From Pseudomonas sp. GOM7 (GTDB lineage: Bacteria; Pseudomonadota; Gammaproteobacteria; Pseudomonadales; Pseudomonadaceae), in assembly GCF_026723825.1 (NCBI RefSeq), contig NZ_CP113519.1, positions 1,364,001-1,428,000 on the forward strand: 64,000 bases of DNA, given 5' to 3'. The position numbers and the translations under genes are program-made. Shown piece after piece: positions 55,315 through 62,242 of this stretch; position 1 is the first letter of the stretch; every line of letters starts with the position of its first letter. The notes beneath the pieces were generated by a model. That model was not told the DNA's origin. It saw only the letters and a program-made list of their open reading frames with translations, and did no database searches.

Positions 55315-55414
55315 GCTCTAGATCGGGCCTCTTGCCTGCTCTTGGTCGATCAACGGCAGGGCCTGCGCAGGGGGCTCGGTGACAGGCAGTGGGCTCAGGC
55401 TGTATACGACTAAT

Positions 55415-55427
55415 GTTGTATGACAAC
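55415..55427. promoter_or_regulatory. GntR-type palindrome upstream of the dehydratase
   Basis: GTTGTATGACAAC is a perfect 13-bp dyad (GTTGT-ATG-ACAAC), related to the palindrome at 55167 and about 160 bp before the dehydratase start. Confidence 0.55.
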
Positions 55428-55586
55428 GCTGGCGCGATTTGTCTCAGTAACGGGGAGGCATGCATGGGGCGAAGCAATTCTCTGGCGTGTTCCGCTCGGG
55501 CGCCGACCCTGGTCGTAGCCTGAAGCGGGTTGCCCTGTTTCGGCGACCTGGTTGGGTCGTCGATTGTCCATCCCGAGGAGGTTTGT

Positions 55587-56744
55587 ATGAACGATCGATC
55601 CGCCCCTGTCTGCGCCGATGACGACCGCATCGCCTGGCTGAGCTTGCGCTCGGTGGCGCTGCCGCTGGCCAATCCGATCAGTGATGCCAAGGTGCTCACC
55701 GGCCGGCAGAAGCCGATGACCGAAATCGCCATTCTGATCGCCGAGATCGAGACCCGTGACGGGCACCGCGGCCTGGGTTTCAGCTATTCCAAGCGTGCCG
55801 GTGGCCTGGGGCAGTTCGCCCATGCCCTGGAAGTGGCGCCGAACCTGATCGGCGAAAATCCCAGCGATATCGCCAAGCTGTGGGACAAGCTGTGCTGGGC
55901 CGGCGCCTCGGTTGGCCGTAGCGGCCTGGCGACTCAGGCCATTGGCGCCTTCGACGTCGCCCTGTGGGATCTCAAGGCACGTCGCAGTGGTCTGTCGCTG
56001 GCGCGTTTGCTTGGCAGTCATCGCGATTCGGTGCGTTGCTACAACACCTCCGGCGGCTTCCTGCATACGCCGCTCGACCAGTTGCTGAAGAACACCGACA
56101 GCTCCCGCGAGAAGGGCATCGGCGGCATCAAGCTCAAGGTCGGTCAGCCCGACTGGGCCCTGGATATCCACCGCGTCAGCACGGTGCGTGAACATCTGGG
56201 CGAGAGCTTTCCGCTGATGGTCGATGCCAATCAGCAGTGGGATCGCCCGACCGCACGGCGCATGTGCCGACGCCTGGAGCCTTTCGACCTGATCTGGATC
56301 GAGGAGCCGCTGGACTGCTACGACGCCGAGGGGCATGCCGAGCTGGTGCGCCTGTTCGATACACCGATCGCCACCGGCGAGATGCTCACCAGCCCGGCCG
56401 AGCACTGGGAGTTCATCCGCCAGCGCGGTGCCGATTTCCTGATGCCCGATGCACCGCGCGTGGGCGGCATCACGCCGTATCTTCGCGTGCAGAGCCTGGC
56501 CGAGCAGGCCGGCATGACCCTGGCGCCGCACTTCGCCATGGAACTGCATGTGCATCTGGCTGCCAGCCATACGCGCGAGCCCTGGGTCGAGCATTTCGAG
56601 TGGCTGGAGCCGCTGTTCAACGAGCGTATGGAAATCCGCGACGGGCGCATGCTGGTGCCGACCCGCCCGGGTCTGGGCCTGAGCCTGAGTGAGCAGGTCG
56701 CTGGGTGGACGGTGCAGCAGGCCGAGGTGGGGCGGCGAGACTGA
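55587..56744 (+). CDS. Enolase-superfamily dehydratase, galactarate/talarate type
   Basis: A 385-residue member of the mandelate racemase/muconate lactonising group. The N-terminal capping domain runs to about 130, then the barrel: KxK catalytic pair in GGIKLKVGQ, metal ligands in LMVDANQQW, IWIEEPLD and IATGEM, and the His region APHFAMELHVHLAAS. Architecture and neighbours point to dehydration of galactarate or talarate (possibly glucarate) to a 5-keto-4-deoxy aldarate. ATG 55587 has GAGGAGG upstream. Divergent from udh across a palindrome-rich gap, so it is co-regulated. The next enzyme (KdgD) is not in the window. Confidence 0.83.
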   Translation: MNDRSAPVCADDDRIAWLSLRSVALPLANPISDAKVLTGRQKPMTEIAILIAEIETRDGHRGLGFSYSKRAGGLGQFAHALEVAPNLIGENPSDIAKLWDKLCWAGASVGRSGLATQAIGAFDVALWDLKARRSGLSLARLLGSHRDSVRCYNTSGGFLHTPLDQLLKNTDSSREKGIGGIKLKVGQPDWALDIHRVSTVREHLGESFPLMVDANQQWDRPTARRMCRRLEPFDLIWIEEPLDCYDAEGHAELVRLFDTPIATGEMLTSPAEHWEFIRQRGADFLMPDAPRVGGITPYLRVQSLAEQAGMTLAPHFAMELHVHLAASHTREPWVEHFEWLEPLFNERMEIRDGRMLVPTRPGLGLSLSEQVAGWTVQQAEVGRRD

Positions 56745-56750
56745 TAGGGA

Positions 56751-56807
56751 AGGTTCTTCGGAACCTATGGTGAACCGATGGATATGCCCCGCCTGGAGTC
56801 GGGGCAT
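56751..56807 (+). terminator. Two hairpins after the dehydratase gene
   Basis: AGGTTC-TTCG-GAACCT (56751-56766) is a perfect stem with a stable UUCG loop, and ATGCCCCG / CGGGGCAT (56784-56807) follows. They end the native high-GC region; no T-runs follow. About 140 bp further on the CBASS genes end. Confidence 0.55.
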
Positions 56808-56944
56808 GTGGCCAGGTCGCATCAGGAGACTTTCGGCGCATTGCGGGCTGCTACGTCCGGCTGCCATCGGCCAGGAGCGGACTGGGCCGAATTGGTTTAC
56901 AAACTGCCGCTGACGCTTAGGGTATCTACAAAAGCAGTGGCGAT

Positions 56945-57420
56945 TCAGCCCTTCGTCAGTTGAAGAATCTCTTGCAGGCTCGCTCCGCAACCAAGCCATA
57001 AGCTATTGCCTGACGAACCTACGATGGCGAATAAGTGCAAGCTCGACAGTACCTTTGTCAGCTTCTTCCACTCCACATGGTCTTTGGATGAGGGGGTAGG
57101 GACGCTCTGCGGGTGCGTATGCCAATCTCCCACATAGTCGACAGTACCTTCGCTACTTGCCCAAGCATCACGTGCAGCTTTTTGATGGCCAGTATCCAGG
57201 CGATCGAATCGAAGTCTTGCTCTCTTGTCGTTCGGGAGGGGCCGGTTGCCGAGATTATGTGAATATGGCCACCGGCTCTATGGCCCAAAAGGATGCCTCC
57301 AGCTTCAGTCGAATTGGATTTTGTCTGGGCATGCGACATCAGAAGATCCCAAACATGTCCTTCGATCAGGACGTACCGCCCGGAACCGTCTGGCCAAGAA
57401 AAGACTATCTCGTTGCGCAT
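56945..57420 (-). pseudogene. cap3: Cap3 JAB-family protease, one-base frameshift
   Basis: A full-length CBASS Cap3 (about 158 residues) interrupted by a single missing base. The upstream frame gives the metalloprotease Glu region NSTEAGGILLGHRAGGH, up to IISATGP; after a -1 shift in a C run (57238-57241) the frame continues DKRARLRFDRLDTGHQ and reaches the JAMM motif GDWHTHP...PSSKD (HxH-x7-S-x2-D intact). Adding one base makes 477 nt, exactly 159 codons. Cap3 removes Cap2-made conjugates from the CD-NTase. The gene overlaps cap2 by 16 bp. The shift may be real or an assembly error in a homopolymer. Confidence 0.82.
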
Positions 57421-59111
57421 GCGGGACAGCCAACTAGCGGCCTGATGTTCTGGTTTTTAACCTTGAAAACATCGGCTGTTTCGACCGATCTGGTTCTGAA
57501 GCGGGGGCTTGGGTCATCTGACCTCAACCAGTCGACAATCAGATCCATCGCGAGTGCAACAGCAGAAATTGGGGCGGATACTGCGTATGGTGTGTAGTGT
57601 TGGCAGGCTCTGTATGACTTCTCAGGGGCTTCTTTGAGTACCCGGTATCGTTCCTGCATATGGTTCTCACCGTTGGATCGCAGGCATCTGAAGCACCCAA
57701 ACTCTTGGCTATCAGTCCATAACACCTGAACAGTTTCTCCATTGCCTTTGATCCAGACATGGAGAATCGGTGGAAAGCAGTGTTCGGCGTTGATTTGGGC
57801 TTCGTTCAGCATCTCGGCAACTGGTTCCTCGCCTGTCGCGTTCACGACCAAGTCAAAGTCCTTCAAGGAGTTTGGCGAGCGCATTTCGAGATCATGAGCC
57901 TCGATATTGATGCCTGGTAGCTGCAGATGAGCCTCATCTTTCAGGGCCTCCGCTTTACTTTTGAACAGATATTTAAAGCCGAGCGCATGCCGGCCTAGGT
58001 TTTCAGGCATGAGAATCTGGGGGTCGAACAGCTCTAGCTTGCCTTCTCCGTGGCCTGCTCCCAGGCGTATGAGTGCCTGAGCCAAGTAGCCGCCTATGGC
58101 GCCGCAGCCAATCAATGCCACTTTTCGCCCGGACAAAGCTGCCCCTAGTGATGACGTCAGGTTTCTTGAGCCGATGAAGCTATGACTGAGATCCTGCACT
58201 CGCAGCCTGCTGATCTTTTCACCGCCGCCATAAGTGAGCAGAAATTGAAATAGCGCTTGTCCGCGGTACTTGCCTCCGCGCGACAGGGCGAGCCTTTTGA
58301 GGATCGTTGAGTCGATGGAAAATCTGAATCCCACCCAGCCGACTGGGCAGTCAATCAGGAAGTAAGCGAATCCAATGTCTAGGAATTTCTTGTCGGTCTC
58401 AATGATTGTTTGGCATCTCTTGTAAAGAGAGATGTCCCATTCCTTCAGCCACTGGAGTGTTTGTTTAATTGTCCAGGGGAGGGCATCCGTGACCGGTGGT
58501 TGAGAAGCGCTTTGAAAGACCCAGCAGTAAGTCTTGGTTTCTTCGTTGGCTTGCTCCCCCCACACTGCAGCCATCTTAGAGGTGGAATCGGCGTCCGTGG
58601 AGATGACCCTTCTGAGCCGATCTCCAGGTACAAAGGAGTAGACCGGTGCTGACTGGGCTGAGGCTGACATGTTGCCTACGCCCACATGCAAGACTGTGCC
58701 TTTGCTCGGAGCCGTCCAGTAAGCCTGAAACTCGGCTTGGAAGTCACTGAGGTTTCTTGCGGGGTTAGCAATGAGGTCGTTGAGTAACCCGGTGGCTTGA
58801 TTTAGGCAGCGCAGAATGGAGCCAGCGGGGTTGTAGCGATCAAGGATGACTTCGCCTTTGGCCATGTAGCAGAACGAGCCATCGGTTACATGGTGGGCCA
58901 TCCGTTTCGGCAAAAAATCCGGCTGTCCCAAGATACGGATCTTGGGGTAGTCGACGAAGTCCCAGTCTGAAACGCTCAGCTCTATGCTGACCTCACCTGC
59001 ATTACAGGTGAGGTCTCCGACAAAGCGCCGGTAACCGCCCTTGATGGGCAATGCACGAAAGTTCAGGTCGTGCATTAACCGGAGAACATCCCCAACTCGT
59101 TTGGCGTCCAT
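57405..59111 (-). CDS. cap2: Cap2, E1/E2 ubiquitin-transferase-like fusion of CBASS
   Basis: A 568-residue protein. The N-terminal E2-like domain carries the probable catalytic Cys81 in DGSFCYMAKGEV. The C-terminal E1-like ThiF domain shows the ATP loop KVALIGCGAIGGYLAQALIR (about residue 335), NATGEEPVAE, the probable catalytic Cys in YRACQHYTPYAVSA and zinc-type pairs FGCFRC and GCPAC. Cap2 joins the C-terminal glycine of the CD-NTase to target proteins and primes cyclic nucleotide synthesis. ATG 59111 is 2 bp after the CD-NTase stop; an upstream in-frame start at 59168 is unlikely. Confidence 0.92.
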   Translation of the reverse strand: MDAKRVGDVLRLMHDLNFRALPIKGGYRRFVGDLTCNAGEVSIELSVSDWDFVDYPKIRILGQPDFLPKRMAHHVTDGSFCYMAKGEVILDRYNPAGSILRCLNQATGLLNDLIANPARNLSDFQAEFQAYWTAPSKGTVLHVGVGNMSASAQSAPVYSFVPGDRLRRVISTDADSTSKMAAVWGEQANEETKTYCWVFQSASQPPVTDALPWTIKQTLQWLKEWDISLYKRCQTIIETDKKFLDIGFAYFLIDCPVGWVGFRFSIDSTILKRLALSRGGKYRGQALFQFLLTYGGGEKISRLRVQDLSHSFIGSRNLTSSLGAALSGRKVALIGCGAIGGYLAQALIRLGAGHGEGKLELFDPQILMPENLGRHALGFKYLFKSKAEALKDEAHLQLPGINIEAHDLEMRSPNSLKDFDLVVNATGEEPVAEMLNEAQINAEHCFPPILHVWIKGNGETVQVLWTDSQEFGCFRCLRSNGENHMQERYRVLKEAPEKSYRACQHYTPYAVSAPISAVALAMDLIVDWLRSDDPSPRFRTRSVETADVFKVKNQNIRPLVGCPACATR

Positions 59112-59112
59112 A

Positions 59113-60321
59113 TCAGCCCGCCGAAGTGTTGGGAACGTAGGGAGTCGCGACGATGGCCGGCGATGCACTGCGCACGATGTTTGCCGGTGCCTCCTCTTGA
59201 ATCAACTCAGGGGAGAAGGGAATGCGATCGCCGAGCACCGCGCGTAGCGAATGAAGCGCGCTCGAGCCCTGATGAGAGGGGGCGTTTCTTGAGCTACGTA
59301 GACTCGTTACAAGGCGATCAGCAGCACGCCCGGCTTCGATACGCTTGTCGTGCTTGAGTCTGTTAAAGTCTTCTGCGCTCTCATCAATGCCATGCTCATA
59401 GATATCACCGCGCACCGCTTGGGCAACCACCGCAGCGGCCTGCTCGAGGGCGATGTCGTCACGACCTCTTTTGCCTTCAAAGCCCTGGGCGATGGCAATC
59501 ATCAACGAGACAGAGGTGGGACCTCCATTCTTCCAGTTGAAGTCCCTCCACGCTTTCATATAGCGGCAGACCCGGAGGAATTGCTCTCCCAGCTCGCCAA
59601 ACCGCGTGATTTGATCACGAAACCACTTGGCAACGCTTTCAGGGTCTGAGGCGATCCATTTCCCGGTTCTCGATGCCATCATGATTTGATCAAGGTCATC
59701 CCAGGTTTGGGCATTGGCATAGACCGAGTCCATCGACTCCATCGATTCCCACATCATGCCGAAGTGAACCGAGTTCACCGCCCTGGCTTCTGCCTTCAGC
59801 ATGGCAGTCTTCTCTACCACCTTCTCAAAGTCCGCGGCCGGAGCTGCGTACAGCGGTATGTCGATGTGTGCCCAGCTCGCAACATCGATGCGAATACAGG
59901 TGTCTTTCGCATCGTCGCCCGTGACGAGCGTCCATCCTTCCTGAAGGCAGAGTATCTGGAGCAGCGATTCGACCAGATCAAAGTAAGCCTTTGCCATCTC
60001 TGCCGGCGGGCCGTTCTCCTGCCAGACATCCACCGGGAGGTACACCCCGTAGTCGAGGTCCATTTCTTGGTCGAGCGTGTGTGCAGGTTGGATGCACGTG
60101 CTGTAGGCCCAAGAGCCTTGCGTGCGGAAGCGGGGCTGCACCTGTTTTTGCATGCCCAGCACGTGAACCGTGGCATTAGCAATCGCAGGCTTCAAGTAGT
60201 CCTTAATTTTCGTCCTGCAGGACCGCAGAAATGCCCGTTGCTCATCATCCGGAAGGAGTGCGCCGTGCAGATGCTCAGCATCTGCGGAGGAGGAGTAGAA
60301 GATCTTGGTGAGATTAAGCAT
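59113..60321 (-). CDS. dncV: CBASS cyclic nucleotide synthase (CD-NTase, DncV-like)
   Basis: A 402-residue cGAS/DncV-like nucleotidyltransferase. The active site has the GS motif in FRTQGSWAYSTC and the metal-binding DxD in EMDLDYGVYLP; HIDIPLYAAPAADFEK supplies the third acidic residue. WIASDPESVAKWFRDQ and VCRYMKAWRDFNWKNGGPTS match V. cholerae DncV closely, so 3',3'-cGAMP is the likely product. The C-terminus ends TSAG, the free Gly used by Cap2. ATG 60321 has AGGAGGAA upstream and overlaps capV by 8 bp. It is activated during phage infection. Confidence 0.92.
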   Translation of the reverse strand: MLNLTKIFYSSSADAEHLHGALLPDDEQRAFLRSCRTKIKDYLKPAIANATVHVLGMQKQVQPRFRTQGSWAYSTCIQPAHTLDQEMDLDYGVYLPVDVWQENGPPAEMAKAYFDLVESLLQILCLQEGWTLVTGDDAKDTCIRIDVASWAHIDIPLYAAPAADFEKVVEKTAMLKAEARAVNSVHFGMMWESMESMDSVYANAQTWDDLDQIMMASRTGKWIASDPESVAKWFRDQITRFGELGEQFLRVCRYMKAWRDFNWKNGGPTSVSLMIAIAQGFEGKRGRDDIALEQAAAVVAQAVRGDIYEHGIDESAEDFNRLKHDKRIEAGRAADRLVTSLRSSRNAPSHQGSSALHSLRAVLGDRIPFSPELIQEEAPANIVRSASPAIVATPYVPNTSAG

Positions 60322-61324
60322 GGCATTCCTCCTGAGATTGAGCATGTGCGCCGTAATAGAACTTCGGTTTTGCCGCTTTGTGAGCAAACAGGCTCATGAA
60401 TTTGGGATCGCCCAGGCAGCTTTTGGCTTTCTCCAGTCCCGCCCCACGTAGCACCTCCTGTGCATCCTTGTCGGCCTTATCCAATGCGACGGCTTTTGAG
60501 CGATCGTCTGTCAGATCCTCATCAATGTGGGTGTATCGACCTCCTAGCCTATGCATCAGCATGAAGTCGCAGAGAGATTCTTGGACCGAGATCGACAGGC
60601 CGAAGAGGCGCTGGGCTGCCTTGAAGGGGTTGCCTCCGCCCCAGTCGACCGCGCCGCCATTACGGTTGTTTTTAGGGTTCACCGTGAACTTGGAGGACAT
60701 CGTGCCAATAGAAAGAAGCTTCAATTGGGAAACGTCGGCGCCAAGGAACGTTTCGGCTTCATGGACAGCCAGAAGACCAGGGGCGTTTGCGAAGAGACCT
60801 CCGTCGACGTACTGGTTGTGTTGAAAGAAATGGCGCGGGAAATAAGTGGGAGCAGCACTGGTTGCTAGCCCGATGTCTACCATCTTGTGGAGATGGTCGC
60901 GGCGGAAATTCTCGTTGTGAGGTGTCTTGAATAGGACGGGCTTACCAGTTGAGTAGTTGATGGTGGGAATGATGACTGGATGCAGAGCATCACCCAGCAG
61001 CCGCTCCCCCAGCATGTCTTCAGCTGAGATGACCTTCTTCAGTTCCTCACTGCTGAAGGACGACTTGAAAATAGGCATGCGGGCCCTGGGTTTGAAGATA
61101 TCCCGACCTTTCTTAACAAACATCTCCACTAAATTGCTGGCGGGAATTTCGTTGGCAATCGCTAGGGCCAGAATTCCACCGATAGAGGTACCTGCAATGA
61201 GGTCGAAATGCTGAGCTATGGGGCCGCCCAGCTCACGCTCAATTTCAGCCAAGATCGTTGCGGTATAGAGGCCGCGGTATCCACCACCGGATAGCGCGAG
61301 AATTTGAAAGCTTTCACGAGACAT
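60314..61324 (-). CDS. capV: CBASS effector CapV, patatin-like phospholipase
   Basis: A 336-residue patatin-fold lipase. The oxyanion loop is LSGGGYRGLYTA, the nucleophile is GTSIGGILAL (GxSxG, Ser about 49) and the catalytic Asp is in YVDGGLFANAP. CapV is activated by cGAMP and degrades membrane phospholipids, killing the infected cell. It is the first gene of the CBASS operon, with ATG 61324 (MSRESFQ) and AAGGAA upstream. The order capV-dncV-cap2-cap3 is the classical type II arrangement. Confidence 0.93.
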   Translation of the reverse strand: MSRESFQILALSGGGYRGLYTATILAEIERELGGPIAQHFDLIAGTSIGGILALAIANEIPASNLVEMFVKKGRDIFKPRARMPIFKSSFSSEELKKVISAEDMLGERLLGDALHPVIIPTINYSTGKPVLFKTPHNENFRRDHLHKMVDIGLATSAAPTYFPRHFFQHNQYVDGGLFANAPGLLAVHEAETFLGADVSQLKLLSIGTMSSKFTVNPKNNRNGGAVDWGGGNPFKAAQRLFGLSISVQESLCDFMLMHRLGGRYTHIDEDLTDDRSKAVALDKADKDAQEVLRGAGLEKAKSCLGDPKFMSLFAHKAAKPKFYYGAHAQSQEECHA

Positions 61325-61564
61325 GAACAATTTCCTTCTGATGATGATCAGAGTCATGGGAAGGAATCTACGCATGCAACCGTGAGGAAAAAACGCGGTT
61401 AGCGGATGGCTTTGATCATGAAACTGAGGCGTCGCATCGACAGCGCGGTAAACGCTGCGGGATGTGATGAAAAGCAGGTGAACGTGAGGATTTCCTCATG
61501 CGGAGGCTCTTGCGCTAGGGCCTGCAAAGGAAAATCATATCGGTAATAGAGTGAGGATAGGTTC
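61325..61564. other. Divergent promoter region of CBASS and two-component genes
   Basis: A 240-bp gap between capV and the response regulator. It is less GC-rich than the core DNA. No clear operator was identified; CBASS and two-component promoters must both lie here. Confidence 0.5.
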
Positions 61565-62242
61565 ATGTACAAGATTGCCGTGATCGAAGATGTTCAAGAA
61601 GTGAACGAATCGCTGGCAGAATATTGCAGACAGCTAGCAGAAAATGTGAAAGTTGATCAGTTCCTAGATCGAGAATCGGCTGAAGAGGCTATCGTAAAAA
61701 ACAATTACTCTCTGATTGTGCTGGATATTGAGCTGGCCCCGGATAGGAACGCAGGCTTCGGTATCGTTAAGGTTAATAGTAAGAATTTCAATAGCCCAGT
61801 CATTGTTGTTTCGGGATTAGATCACTTGGTTTACAAGTCAATAATGCTGGAGCTGGATGTTTGGGATTACCTAGTTAAACCAGTGACTGAGCCTAGAGAG
61901 TTTATTGATTCGGCGCTGCGTGTCCTGCATCGAGCATCTAAGACCAAGCAGGAGTCAAATGATGCTGTTGCGGATTTCTATATAAACCAGGAGACCGGAA
62001 AGGCTTATTATAAGGATAAGGCACTAAATATACCTCATACGGCGAAAATGATTCTTCAAAAAATATATAGCGCCCAGGGTGCGGTCGTGGCTTATGATGA
62101 TCTATACGGTCTTGTTAAGAGCGGGCGTAATCCCCAAGGACTGCAGCAGCACTTCCGAACTATACGAGTGGCCTTGCAGGAGGTGGCCGCGGACGGAAAT
62201 ATAGATGTGGTGCGAATGAAGGGCGCAAGATGGCAGGGGTAG
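61565..62242 (+). CDS. Response regulator with winged-helix output
   Basis: A 225-residue regulator. The receiver has IAVIEDVQEV, phospho-acceptor Asp54 in LIVLDIELAPD, VSGLDHLVYKS and YLVKPV (conserved Lys). The C-terminal 85 residues (NIPHTAKMILQKIYSAQG, QQHFRTIRVALQEVAADG) look like a winged-helix DNA-binding domain. Codon use is AT-richer than the core. It overlaps the sensor kinase gene by 13 bp and diverges from capV. GAGGATAGG precedes ATG 61565. Which genes it controls is unknown; the CBASS operon is a candidate. Confidence 0.82.
   Translation: MYKIAVIEDVQEVNESLAEYCRQLAENVKVDQFLDRESAEEAIVKNNYSLIVLDIELAPDRNAGFGIVKVNSKNFNSPVIVVSGLDHLVYKSIMLELDVWDYLVKPVTEPREFIDSALRVLHRASKTKQESNDAVADFYINQETGKAYYKDKALNIPHTAKMILQKIYSAQGAVVAYDDLYGLVKSGRNPQGLQQHFRTIRVALQEVAADGNIDVVRMKGARWQG

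Noticed and set aside
56745..56944. tRNA gene or attachment site at the island edge
   Set aside because: No cloverleaf or direct repeat could be recognised; only two short hairpins.
57234..57245. Programmed -1 ribosomal frameshift in cap3
   Set aside because: The C-rich site does not fit the X-XXY-YYZ slippery heptamer and no downstream pseudoknot was evident; a mutation or sequencing error is simpler.
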